Positions 16,704-24,653 of a stretch of DNA of 64,000 nt are shown here, piece after piece. Origin of the DNA: an uncultured Bacteroidales bacterium (lineage in GTDB: Bacteria > Bacteroidota > Bacteroidia > Bacteroidales > Paludibacteraceae); contig ONBO01000009.1 of assembly GCA_900316125.1 (NCBI GenBank), positions 1 through 64,000 of the forward strand. Direction: 5' to 3'. The notes beneath the pieces were generated by a model, which was given only the letters and a program-made list of their open reading frames with translations, ran no database searches and was not told where the DNA came from. Every line of letters starts with the position of its first letter. Position 1 is the first letter of the stretch. The position numbers and the translations under genes are program-made.

Positions 16704-18134
16704 TTATAGTTTTATCCACTGGAAGAGCTGCTCTGGCTCTATGTTGCGGGCCACGATACGGTGGTCTTTGTCAATAACCACAATCATAGGTGTTTCTGAT
16801 GTGTCATACTTGCTCCAGTACTCTGATATGCGGTCAGGGTCCCATACATTTGTGAGGTTGGCTGTGCCGTGCTCAGATATGAACTGCTCCATCTTGGCCT
16901 TGTCATCTGTCATACAGAGCGCCACGCCTTTAACCTTGCCCTGCAGGGCTGGAATCTTGCAGAACTCAGCCACCTTAGGCAGGCGCACCTTGCAGTGGTC
17001 ACAGTCTGGCTCATAGAGCACGAATATGGTGTAATCTGAGCCTGAGAGGTCATACAGACGGTGATACTCTCCGTCAAGAGTGGCCACAGGAATATTGCGG
17101 GCTGTGTCTCCCACCATGCAGTTACGTATCTTGTTAGCCTTTTCTATAACCTTCTTAGCTATGATACTGTCAGCCTTTATGGTCTTGTCTGTCTGGTAAT
17201 AGCGGTCTGCAAGCTCCACCATTATGTTGTCAAGCCCCATTATCTTGCGCTCCTCAAAGAATCCTGGGATGTCATATCTGGTGGTGTAGGCCACAAGATA
17301 GTTAGCCATAATGCGGGCGGCTGAATCACTTACAGAACTTCTTTCATAGAGTTTCATAGCCTGCGGCACTATGGAGTCATACTTCTGCACAAGTATTCTG
17401 TTAAGGTACATCTCAAGCCTCTGCCCTATGTAAGGGGTGTAGTAAGAGCGCTCATCGCCGAGGTCAATGTTATCAAAGAAATTGTCACGGAAGTAGGCGT
17501 AGTAGTAGGCTCTCTGAAGTGAATCAGGATTTGTGCAGTTCTCTGGCACCTTAAATGGCTCCGGCTCTGGAACATCCATGCCGCCCACAAACACGCTTAT
17601 CATCTTGCCAGGGAACTTGGCTTTCAGGCTATCCACCAAGTGTTTCTGCTTCTCTACTATGCTTTTAGCCTCAGCCTCATACTTTTCATGCCCCTCAGCT
17701 GTAGTGTCTGCTATTGCCATTCCGCCCAACTCACGGAAACGGCGTTTCATCTCAAAATACTCCATTGAGTAGTTATAGAACGCCTCCTGCTGGCTTCCTG
17801 CCTCAAACTTCACGTTAAAAGGCATATTGGTGGTGTCTATGTTCACCTTAAAGTTCTGCTTGTCTCCCACAAGCATGTCCACATAGTTTCCATCGGGGAA
17901 GACAAGAAGATAGACACCTTCTTTCAGAGGCTTGTTCCCTTTGAAATGAGCCACTCCCTTATTCAATTTCAGGGAGTCAATAAAGTGTACTTTACCCAGA
18001 TAGTACCTGCCAAGGTAGATGCTGTCTGACTGCAGGGGCGACGTTATCTCTATGTCATACTTCTTTCCTGTAGCGGTGCAAGAGAATAGCACCACTGCCG
18101 CTAATACTAATACAATTGAAATTACTTTTTTCAT
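16704..18134 (-). CDS. Thioredoxin-fold (TlpA-like) lipoprotein
   Basis: 476 residues from the ATG at 18134. The frame stays open to 18224, but that extension translates an octamer repeat, and the inner start gives a clean lipoprotein signal (MKKVISIVLVLAA ... LFSC, Cys near residue 19). The N-terminal domain resembles the DUF4369-type region of Bacteroidota TlpA/ResA-like proteins, the middle is helical, and the C-terminal thioredoxin fold has CDHC near residues 378-381 (FVLYEPDCDHCKVRLP). Expected role: envelope thiol-disulfide exchange anchored in a membrane; partner unknown. It follows the CPBP and ammonia-lyase genes on the same strand. Confidence 0.85.
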   Translation of the reverse strand: MKKVISIVLVLAAVVLFSCTATGKKYDIEITSPLQSDSIYLGRYYLGKVHFIDSLKLNKGVAHFKGNKPLKEGVYLLVFPDGNYVDMLVGDKQNFKVNIDTTNMPFNVKFEAGSQQEAFYNYSMEYFEMKRRFRELGGMAIADTTAEGHEKYEAEAKSIVEKQKHLVDSLKAKFPGKMISVFVGGMDVPEPEPFKVPENCTNPDSLQRAYYYAYFRDNFFDNIDLGDERSYYTPYIGQRLEMYLNRILVQKYDSIVPQAMKLYERSSVSDSAARIMANYLVAYTTRYDIPGFFEERKIMGLDNIMVELADRYYQTDKTIKADSIIAKKVIEKANKIRNCMVGDTARNIPVATLDGEYHRLYDLSGSDYTIFVLYEPDCDHCKVRLPKVAEFCKIPALQGKVKGVALCMTDDKAKMEQFISEHGTANLTNVWDPDRISEYWSKYDTSETPMIVVIDKDHRIVARNIEPEQLFQWIKL

Positions 18135-18150
18135 AATACAATATCTTAAT

Positions 18151-18239
18151 GGTGAACCGGTGAATCGGTGACGTGTTGATGAACACGAAGTGTGAATAAC
18201 CGGACAATCGATTAACCGCATCACCGATTAACCGATTCT
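18151..18239. repeat. Octanucleotide repeat pair with diverged centre
   Basis: GGTGAACC, GGTGAATC and GGTGA units (18151-18171) are followed after about 25 nt by the complementary orientation (AATCGATTAACC, ATCACCGATTAACCGATTC). It fills the gap between the CPBP stop and the lipoprotein start and could fold into a hairpin. Confidence 0.65.
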
Positions 18240-18242
18240 ACG

Positions 18243-18866
18243 TTATATAGGGAACAGCACAAATGCTGCTGTGTCCCAAAGTGCGTGTGATATTACCAGC
18301 GCAGTGAATGACTGCGGCCATATTCTATAGATGAGCCCCCAGAAGGCGCCTGCCACCATTGCCGCCATTATGAGCATGAAATTGCCTGACGGTATGTGTA
18401 TGGCGGTGTAGAGAAGCAGAGTGACAATAAAACCTACATTGTCTGAGTAGAAGTCTGAGAGGTTCTTCTGTACAAACCCGCGCCAGAATATCTCCTCCAC
18501 AGGGCCTATAAGCAGTAGAAGTGACAACCCGATGCGCCAGAGGTCTGTCTCATGCTTCATTCCATAAATGCTGTCAACTTGCGGGCGGGCAAAGTCAAAC
18601 ATAAGCTGTGAAAGTTTGTCTCCCACATAGAAGACTCCCCAGAGTGCTGCAGCTAAAGCCACGCCCAGGAGCAGGTTCTTCCAGCTGAACACAATGCGGC
18701 GGGTCCAGCTGCTGTCAAACACCACGGTAAGAGTTATCAGCAGGATATCTGCCACCACCATTCCAGTCCAGAACGGCACATATTGCGCTGTGAGCGGCGA
18801 GAACAGCACAAACCACAGTGCTGCAGCCACAAGCACGGAACCGAATATTTTTAGTTTGTAGTACAT
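18243..18866 (-). CDS. CPBP-family intramembrane metalloprotease (Abi/CAAX-like)
   Basis: 207 residues with about five hydrophobic segments. The CPBP motifs are present: EEIFWRG (EExxxR, near residue 122), a His in HIPSGNF near 153 and a C-terminal HALWD near 196, which together form the intramembrane metal site in this family. Family members process prenylated or other peptides or act in immunity to bacteriocins; no substrate can be named here. Its ATG is 1 nt from the ammonia-lyase stop, so it should be translated from the same message. Confidence 0.85.
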   Translation of the reverse strand: MYYKLKIFGSVLVAAALWFVLFSPLTAQYVPFWTGMVVADILLITLTVVFDSSWTRRIVFSWKNLLLGVALAAALWGVFYVGDKLSQLMFDFARPQVDSIYGMKHETDLWRIGLSLLLLIGPVEEIFWRGFVQKNLSDFYSDNVGFIVTLLLYTAIHIPSGNFMLIMAAMVAGAFWGLIYRIWPQSFTALVISHALWDTAAFVLFPI

Positions 18867-18867
18867 A

Positions 18868-18885
18868 TTAGTTGAGAGTTGACAG
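18868..18885. repeat. TCAACT-type heptamer repeat spanning the ammonia-lyase stop
   Basis: On the minus strand CTGTCAACTCTCAACTAA encodes the final residues LSTLN and stop of the ammonia-lyase. Related arrays occur at 21364, 25860, 56554, 59770 and 59937. Confidence 0.6.
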
Positions 18886-20382
18886 TTTTTCTATATATTT
18901 ATATAACGGTTTATCATCTATTATTACAGGAACCAGCTCCCTTACTTTGCGGTACAGCTCCCTGGTTCTGTCTGACAATTCATTTTCAATATTCAGGCAG
19001 TCAACCGCCTGTGCCACAGAGATAAGATGTATGGCCTGCACCTGTCTGGCGTTGTCAATCACTCTTGCCGCTATAATAGCTGAGTTTGTGCCCATGCTCA
19101 CAATGTCCTGATTGTCATTGTTATTAGGAATAGAGTGAACATACATTGGATTTGATAGAGTCTGGCACTCTGCCGTGGTGGATGTGGCTGTAAACTGAGC
19201 CGCCTGCAAGCCATAGTTCAGGCCTAAGACGCCCATGTTCAGGAACGGAGGCAGGATTCCGTTTATTCGGTCATGGAACAGGTAGTTCATCTGGCGCTCC
19301 ATAAGCATTGTCATCTTGGCTACGGCGATTTTCAGCTTATCCATCTCAAATGAGACGTAATCACCGTGGAAATTTCCACCATGATAGACCATCTGGGTCT
19401 CAGGGTCAACTATAGGGTTGTCATCCACTGAGTTAAGCTCCTCTATAAGCACCTTCTCAGCGTTGTCAACCACCTCAAGCACCGGTCCTAATATCTGAGG
19501 GACGCAGCGCAGTGAGTAATATGGTTGTACTTTATGCTTGAATGTGCTCTCAGTATGCTCACGGTACAGAACCTCACTGCGGCTGAGAAGCCTTTTGCTG
19601 CTCGCAGACATGGCCGCCATACGCTCTGCAATAACGCTCTGCCCATAGTGGTTCTTAAGTGAGTTAAGCTCCGGCGCCATAAAGTCACTGTATGAAGAGG
19701 CTATCTCATTCACAAGAACTGAACATTCTAATGCTGTGTCAAGCAATTTGCGGGCCTTAATCACATTCATAAGCCCTATGCCAGTCATAACGCCCGTGCC
19801 GTTTGTTATGGCCAGACCTTCACGCAGGTGCATTTTGAGTGGTTGCATGCCTGTCTCCTGAAAAGCCTCTGAAGCTTTGCATCGGCGGCCGTTATAAAAA
19901 ACGTCACCCTCACCTATAAGGGCAAGGGCTATATGCGCAAGCTGAACAAGATCTCCGCTGGCACCCACACTGCCGTGCTGAGGCACTACAGGTATTATGT
20001 TTCTGTTTATGAACTCCTTAAGCAGGTTAACAGCGTTTACATGCACTCCTGATTTGCCCTGCAGAAAAGCACAGAGCCTGGAGAGCATGGCGCCCTTTAC
20101 GCACTCCTTTTGAAGAGGCTCACCTGCGCCTGTGGAGTGGCTGCGTATTATATTGTACTGCAAATCAAGCAGATTCTCATCAGATACACGGTACTGAGCC
20201 ATCGGGCCGAACCCGGTGTTTATGCCGTAGATTATCTTGTTGGCGGAGAACTCCTGCAGGAATCTGAAGCTACGCTCAACCCTCTCCATCGCCGCCGGGC
20301 TGATTGAAATCTCCTCATTGTCAATGAGTATCCTCCTGACCTCCGATATTGATAATCTGTTATCTAATGTAATCATCTGCAT
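18868..20382 (-). CDS. Tyrosine/histidine ammonia-lyase family enzyme (probable TAL)
   Basis: 504 residues. The MIO prosthetic group triad Ala-Ser-Gly is in GSVGASGDLVQLAH (about 142-144), and the active-site loops YGINTGFGPMAQYR and RSHSTGAGEP are intact, as is the Tyr/Asn-rich HSIPNNNDNQDIVSMG. Overall it closely resembles the Flavobacterium johnsoniae tyrosine ammonia-lyase of the flexirubin locus, as I recall that sequence, so I infer L-tyrosine to 4-coumarate rather than histidine to urocanate. No other histidine degradation genes are nearby. It is divergent from the polyene operon, whose starter unit it would supply. The start may be the ATG at 20382 or at 20376. The last residues come from a heptamer repeat. 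Confidence 0.88.
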   Translation of the reverse strand: MQMITLDNRLSISEVRRILIDNEEISISPAAMERVERSFRFLQEFSANKIIYGINTGFGPMAQYRVSDENLLDLQYNIIRSHSTGAGEPLQKECVKGAMLSRLCAFLQGKSGVHVNAVNLLKEFINRNIIPVVPQHGSVGASGDLVQLAHIALALIGEGDVFYNGRRCKASEAFQETGMQPLKMHLREGLAITNGTGVMTGIGLMNVIKARKLLDTALECSVLVNEIASSYSDFMAPELNSLKNHYGQSVIAERMAAMSASSKRLLSRSEVLYREHTESTFKHKVQPYYSLRCVPQILGPVLEVVDNAEKVLIEELNSVDDNPIVDPETQMVYHGGNFHGDYVSFEMDKLKIAVAKMTMLMERQMNYLFHDRINGILPPFLNMGVLGLNYGLQAAQFTATSTTAECQTLSNPMYVHSIPNNNDNQDIVSMGTNSAIIAARVIDNARQVQAIHLISVAQAVDCLNIENELSDRTRELYRKVRELVPVIIDDKPLYKYIEKLSTLN

Positions 20383-20397
20383 TTCCCAAGTAAAAAC

Positions 20398-20406
20398 GCA
20401 AAGATA
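20398..20406 (-). promoter_or_regulatory. -7 promoter box of the ammonia-lyase operon
   Basis: TATCTTTGC on the minus strand, 16 nt before the ATG at 20382. Together with the box at 20452 it makes a compact divergent promoter region. Confidence 0.55.
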
Positions 20407-20451
20407 CTATTTTTACAGCCATTATTCTGCATAATTCTCACACTTTATTTT

Positions 20452-20459
20452 TAACTTTG
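20452..20459 (+). promoter_or_regulatory. -7 promoter box of the pigment operon
   Basis: TAACTTTG matches TAnnTTTG and overlaps an upstream TTG at 20457. That makes the ATG at 20484 the likely translation start of the first gene. Confidence 0.5.
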
Positions 20460-20483
20460 TGCATTTGTATAAAATACTTCTGT

Positions 20484-21365
20484 ATGAGAACATTTAAGGA
20501 TTGGATAATTGCTGCAAGACCATGGTCACTTAGTGCCTCATTTATTGCAGCTGTAGCGCCAATAGCATATTGTTTCTGGCGCTTTGATGAAGTTCAGTAT
20601 TGGGGAATAGCCATACTCTGCGTGTTTATGATGCTTGTATTCCAGACAGCAGGCAATCTGCTTGGAGACTATGCAGACCACATCAACGGAGTGGACAGCC
20701 GTAATGACTACAACGGCGTAATGTCAATGAAATCAGGTAAATTCACCCCAGGTGAGATTCGTGCGTACGGTTTTGCAATGCTTTCATTAGGCATAGTGAT
20801 AGGTATGTTTATTGTGCTCTACACCCGTATATGGTGGCTTGCGGCGTTTGGCGCTTTTGGCGTTTTATGCACAGCCTTCTACTATTGGCTTAAATACCAT
20901 GCCCTCGGCGATGTTGACATCCTGTTCCTCTACTCCATGGTGCCAGCCTTGGGGCTCACCCTTCTCCTTACAGGAGAGTGGCACTGGGAGACACTCTACC
21001 TCTGCCTACCATACGGTCTTCAGACAGTAGCAATCCTTCACGCAAACAACACTCGTGACATTCTCTCAGACCGTGCCGCAGGCATACACACCATGAACGG
21101 CTACCTTGGCGGCAAGGTTGCAAAATGGCTCTATGTAGCTGAGATAATCATCCCATTCCTTTTAATAGCTGTATATGCCGCAATAGGCCAGATGCCTTAC
21201 TGGACACTTATCACATGGCTCACACTGCCAGTTGCTGTCAAGCTGAGCTCCATAATGATTAAGGCACCTGAGAACTCTGATGTAGCCATTGCAGACCTTG
21301 ACCAGCGTCAGGGCAAGCTGCAGCTAATGTTCGGACTTCTGTTCTGTGTAGGACTAATGATTTAA
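20484..21365 (+). CDS. UbiA-family prenyltransferase (MenA-like)
   Basis: 293 residues from the ATG at 20484, chosen because a TTG at 20457 lies inside the promoter box. About eight to nine hydrophobic helices. The two Asp-rich motifs of the UbiA superfamily are visible: NLLGDYADHINGVD (near 60-73) and a later NNTRDILSDRAAG. The N-terminal RPWSLSASF resembles MenA, which prenylates 1,4-dihydroxy-2-naphthoate for menaquinone. Its place as first gene of an aryl-polyene operon is unusual: it may simply be menA sharing the promoter, or may prenylate a pigment intermediate. The first is more likely on sequence. Confidence 0.82.
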   Translation: MRTFKDWIIAARPWSLSASFIAAVAPIAYCFWRFDEVQYWGIAILCVFMMLVFQTAGNLLGDYADHINGVDSRNDYNGVMSMKSGKFTPGEIRAYGFAMLSLGIVIGMFIVLYTRIWWLAAFGAFGVLCTAFYYWLKYHALGDVDILFLYSMVPALGLTLLLTGEWHWETLYLCLPYGLQTVAILHANNTRDILSDRAAGIHTMNGYLGGKVAKWLYVAEIIIPFLLIAVYAAIGQMPYWTLITWLTLPVAVKLSSIMIKAPENSDVAIADLDQRQGKLQLMFGLLFCVGLMI

Positions 21366-21391
21366 CTTTCAACTCTTAACTGTCAACTCAG
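21364..21391. repeat. Heptamer repeat between prenyltransferase and acyltransferase genes
   Basis: AACTTTCAACTCTTAACTGTCAACTCAG, a TCAACTx-type array, fills most of the gap. It starts in the prenyltransferase stop codon and ends where the acyltransferase reading frame opens. Confidence 0.6.
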
Positions 21392-21433
21392 GGCTCAAAT
21401 AAGTGGCAAGGCAAAACGGACGGGCTTCCGTGG

Positions 21434-22276
21434 ATGCAGAGGTCTCTGCTCTTCATGACGCAGGGCATAGGGCTTTATGTGGTTTACGGGATTACGTTTA
21501 TAGTCACGCTCTTCTACCTTATCACCAACCGCAGGGAGTACAAGGCCACAAAGGCGTTCTACATGAGAGTCTTTGGCATGAGCTCCGTTAAAGGCACCAT
21601 CTACGCGCACAGGAATTTTTACACAATGGGCAAGATTGTGATGGACCGCTTCTCAGCCTACGGAGGCAGGAAGTTTGACATCGAGGTGGAGAATAAGGAG
21701 AAATATGACGAGCTGGAAAACGGCGATGAGGGGTTTGTGCAGCTGTCGTCACACGTGGGGAACTATGAGATGGCGGGCTATATGAAACCTTTTGACAAGA
21801 AGCTCAATGTGCTGGTTTACAGCGGTGAAACGGAGACGGTGATGAAGAACCGCAAGCGCATGTTTGACGCCAACAACATCTCCATGATTATATCGGACGG
21901 CACCATGGACCACATTTTCAGCATCAATAACGCCCTGGAGCGCGGTGAGATTGTGAGCATTCCGGCCGACAGAATACACGGTTCGGCAAAAAGCATAAGC
22001 AGCCCGTTCTTTGACGGAAAAATAGCCCTGCCGATGGGGCCGTTCCTTATAGCGGCGCAGAAGGAGCTGCCAGTGACCATTCCGTTTGTAATTAAAAAAT
22101 CCGCCACACGATACGCCATTTACAACACCATATTCCGTTTCAGCCCTGAGCAGGCGGAGCTGCCAATACGTGAAAAGAGCGCCATCTTAGCGGACTTTTA
22201 CGCCAAAAGGCTCGAGGATGTGGTACGTGAGTATCCGCTCCAGTGGTTTAACTATTTTGATGTTTTTGTATCATGA
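21434..22276 (+). CDS. LpxL/HtrB-like lipid acyltransferase of the pigment cluster
   Basis: 280 residues from the first ATG at 21434. A membrane anchor lies near residues 8-30 (YVVYGITFIVTLFYLI). The catalytic HVGNYE is at 107-112, as in lauroyl-acyltransferase-like enzymes, and an R-x-H/G-rich second motif IPADRIHG follows. In aryl-polyene clusters such enzymes attach the polyene acyl chain to a lipid carrier; that role is inferred. The frame is open upstream to 21380 and would encode NKWQGKTDGLPW, which resembles the usual N-terminus of this family, but no ATG, GTG or TTG occurs there. Either a CTG starts it or the heptamer repeat removed the start. Its end overlaps the next start (ATGA). 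Confidence 0.82.
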   Translation: MQRSLLFMTQGIGLYVVYGITFIVTLFYLITNRREYKATKAFYMRVFGMSSVKGTIYAHRNFYTMGKIVMDRFSAYGGRKFDIEVENKEKYDELENGDEGFVQLSSHVGNYEMAGYMKPFDKKLNVLVYSGETETVMKNRKRMFDANNISMIISDGTMDHIFSINNALERGEIVSIPADRIHGSAKSISSPFFDGKIALPMGPFLIAAQKELPVTIPFVIKKSATRYAIYNTIFRFSPEQAELPIREKSAILADFYAKRLEDVVREYPLQWFNYFDVFVS

Positions 22277-22671
22277 TTTACGCCGATGTCAAAGAGCTGC
22301 TGCCCCAGCAGCCACCCTACATATTTGTGGATTGTATTGTGGATATATCGCCCAGCGATGCCACCACTCTGATGCAGGTGCGGGCTGACTCTCCGCTTGT
22401 GAGAGACGGCAAACTGCAGGAGGCAGGGATTTTGGAGAATATAGCGCAGACATGCGCCGTACATATAGGCTACTACTCTGACGATATAAAGATAGGCGTG
22501 GTGGGGGCTGTGCCTTCACTGGAGATTATGAGGCTGCCGCGAGTCGATGAGATTCTGGAGACCACCGTGACGGTTACTGCGGAGGTCTTTAACATGAGGG
22601 CGGTGGATGTTCAGGTCTGCTGCACCGGAACGCCTATCGCACGAGGCTCAATGAAGATTTCACTTACATGA
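22273..22671 (+). CDS. Hotdog dehydratase subunit (ApeP/FabZ-like), no catalytic His motif
   Basis: 132 residues with a single hotdog fold. The start LPQQPPYIFVD corresponds to LPHRxPFLFVD of FabZ-like dehydratases. The central helix GILENIAQTCAVH aligns with FabZ EAMAQ, placing Glu55 at the catalytic acid position. The FabZ HFPxxPxxPG motif is absent; 14 residues before Glu55 there is Pro, not His. Another hotdog gene downstream (26805) has the complementary pattern. Expected role: dehydration of 3-hydroxyacyl-ACP during polyene extension, probably as a heterodimer. Start and stop overlap both neighbours (ATGA), indicating translational coupling. Confidence 0.82.
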   Translation: MIYADVKELLPQQPPYIFVDCIVDISPSDATTLMQVRADSPLVRDGKLQEAGILENIAQTCAVHIGYYSDDIKIGVVGAVPSLEIMRLPRVDEILETTVTVTAEVFNMRAVDVQVCCTGTPIARGSMKISLT

Positions 22672-24323
22672 GAGAGATTGTAAAAATAGCTGATAACATT
22701 GTCTCACCGCTCGGCATGGGCACTGAGGCGAACTACGGCGCTGTGAAGGCTGGCGGGAGCGCGCTCAAGGTGTACCCGGAGATGTTCGGCATGGCAGGGC
22801 CTTTCTGTGCCGCTGTGTTTGAGCCTCTCACTATTGAGAGCGGCGTGGAGGGTGATTTCAGCCGTTTTGAGAAGCTTGCCATACTTGCTGTGCAGGGCGC
22901 GGTGAGAGGCTCAGACACTGACACCGCAAGTGGCGGCACGGTGTTTGTGCTCTCCACCACCAAGGGAGACTTGGAGACGCCGCTGGCCGTGTCCGCCAGG
23001 AAGATAGCTGCCTACTTTGGCAACAGTAACACGCCACTTGTGGTGTCAAACGCCTGCATCTCAGGCGTAGCGGCACAGATTGCTGCAATGCGCGCGCTAA
23101 GGAGCGGACGCTACAGCACCGCCGTGGTGGTGGGGGCCGACGAACTCTCACGCTTCACGCTCTCAGGCTTCCAGTGCCTGAAGGCGCTATCGGCAGAGCC
23201 GTGCCACCCATACAGTGCAGTGCGCAATGGGCTCAATCTTGGCGAGGCCGGAGCCTGCATAGTGTATAAAGCGGTTGATAAAGCCGCAGATGGAGACTGG
23301 GTTATAGAGAACGGCGTAATACGCAATGACGCCAACCACATATCAGGCCCCTCACGCACAGGCGAGGGGAGCTACAACGCCCTACGGGCGGTGCTCAGCG
23401 GCATCAGTCCTGAGGAGATTGCATTTATAAACGCACACGGCACCTCCACAAACTATAACGATGAGATGGAGGCCATTGCCATATCACGTACACCGCTTGC
23501 ATCGGCGCCTGTAAACACCCTGAAAGGGTGCTACGGCCACACACTCGGAGCCGCAGGCATACTTGAAACCATACTCTCAATGGCGGCTGTGGATGACGGC
23601 ACAGTGCTTGGCACGCACGGCTTTGAGAGCCTTGGAGTGTCAAAGCCAATCAGTGTAAGTGTAGACAATTCCGCTACACATAAGAGAGCATTTGTAAAAC
23701 TGCTGTCAGGCTTTGGAGGCGTTAACGCAGCCATGGTGATGAGGAAACGCGCGGCAGATGACCTCCCCTACTCCACTCCGCAGGCCGTATGCAATAAAGA
23801 GTTTACAGAGAGCGCCCCAGTGGAGCTGAGCCTAGAGAATTTCACTCTCAAAGGCTTCAACCCTAACACATTAGGCGCACCCTACCCTAAATATTTCAAG
23901 ATGGACAACCTGTGCCGCCTTGGCTACGTGGCGTCAGAGATACTGCTAAAGGATAGCACAAATAGGTTCACGCCAAGAGAAGACACGGCTGTGATACTCT
24001 TTAACGCCAACTCCTCATCAGACAATGACCGCAAGTACCTTGCCACCATCACGCCAGAGGAGTTCTACCCCAGCCCGTCACTGTTTGTCTACACCTTGCC
24101 GAACATAGTGACAGGCGAGATAGCCATCCGCAACAAGTTCATGGGTGAGACGTCTATGTACATTCTTGAGAAACAAGATATTACGGAGATGCAGGCAATA
24201 GTGTCAGAGGCGTTTCAAGACCCTGTGACAAAGAGAGTTATCTGGGGCTGGGTGGATTTTAAGAGCGAAGATGAGTTTTATACACAGTTGACATTTGACG
24301 TCATCCTGAGTGGAATGAAATGA
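22668..24323 (+). CDS. Ketosynthase fused to a second ketosynthase-like half domain
   Basis: 551 residues, about 150 longer than a normal KAS II. Residues 1 to about 365 form a complete condensing enzyme with Cys130 (SNACISG), His257 (NAHGTSTNYND) and His291 (GCYGHTLGAAG). The remaining 185 residues begin near YPKYFKMDNLCRLGYVASEI and contain SPSLFVYTLPNIVTGEIAIRNK, resembling the short ketosynthase-N-like proteins that stand as separate genes in flexirubin/aryl-polyene loci; no Cys-His-His set is visible there. I infer a ketosynthase covalently joined to a chain-length or structural partner. The last eight residues and the stop lie in a CGTCA-type repeat. Confidence 0.85.
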   Translation: MREIVKIADNIVSPLGMGTEANYGAVKAGGSALKVYPEMFGMAGPFCAAVFEPLTIESGVEGDFSRFEKLAILAVQGAVRGSDTDTASGGTVFVLSTTKGDLETPLAVSARKIAAYFGNSNTPLVVSNACISGVAAQIAAMRALRSGRYSTAVVVGADELSRFTLSGFQCLKALSAEPCHPYSAVRNGLNLGEAGACIVYKAVDKAADGDWVIENGVIRNDANHISGPSRTGEGSYNALRAVLSGISPEEIAFINAHGTSTNYNDEMEAIAISRTPLASAPVNTLKGCYGHTLGAAGILETILSMAAVDDGTVLGTHGFESLGVSKPISVSVDNSATHKRAFVKLLSGFGGVNAAMVMRKRAADDLPYSTPQAVCNKEFTESAPVELSLENFTLKGFNPNTLGAPYPKYFKMDNLCRLGYVASEILLKDSTNRFTPREDTAVILFNANSSSDNDRKYLATITPEEFYPSPSLFVYTLPNIVTGEIAIRNKFMGETSMYILEKQDITEMQAIVSEAFQDPVTKRVIWGWVDFKSEDEFYTQLTFDVILSGMK

Positions 24324-24381
24324 AACGAAGGATCTCATAAAAGTTACGAGATGCTTCGCTACGCTCAGCATAACGAGGACG
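24299..24381. repeat. CGTCA/TGACG-type palindromic repeat
   Basis: Inverted halves: CGTCATCCTGAG ... GAAGGATCTCA and GAGATGCTTCG ... CGCTCAGCATAACGAGGACG. It supplies the 3' end and stop of the ketosynthase gene and separates it from the ACP gene, the largest gap within the overlapping cluster. Confidence 0.7.
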
Positions 24382-24397
24382 ATTAAACTATTAAACA

Positions 24398-24652
24398 ATG
24401 AATACAGAAGAACTAAAACAACAAATCATCAAGGCCCTGAACCTTGAAGGCATGACGCCCGCCGACATCGACGACAACGCACCACTCTTTGGGGAGGACG
24501 GCATAGGGCTGGACTCAATAGACGCACTGGAGCTGATAGTGCTGCTTGAAAAGGCCTACGGCATAAAACTGCAGACCCCGGAGGAGGGCAAGGCAGTGTT
24601 CAAATCAGTGACCGTGATGGCAGAGTACATAGAGAAAAACAGGACAAAGTAG
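24398..24652 (+). CDS. Acyl carrier protein of the pigment cluster
   Basis: 84 residues, acidic. Ser40 in GLDSIDALEL is the phosphopantetheine attachment site (DSxD/E-type motif preceded by G-x-D). It should carry the growing aryl-polyene chain between ketosynthase, dehydratase and acyltransferase. Only one ACP is seen in the window. It lies between the two complete ketosynthase genes; the next gene starts 2 nt after its stop. Confidence 0.93.
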   Translation: MNTEELKQQIIKALNLEGMTPADIDDNAPLFGEDGIGLDSIDALELIVLLEKAYGIKLQTPEEGKAVFKSVTVMAEYIEKNRTK

Positions 24653-24653
24653 T

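Noticed and set aside
16704-18224. Longer N-terminus of the thioredoxin-like lipoprotein starting at 18224
   Set aside because: The extension translates octamer repeats and hides a clear lipoprotein signal that begins at 18134.
18868-20382. Histidine ammonia-lyase of histidine degradation
   Set aside because: No hutU, hutI or similar genes nearby; closest in sequence features to the flexirubin-locus tyrosine enzyme and divergent from a polyene operon.
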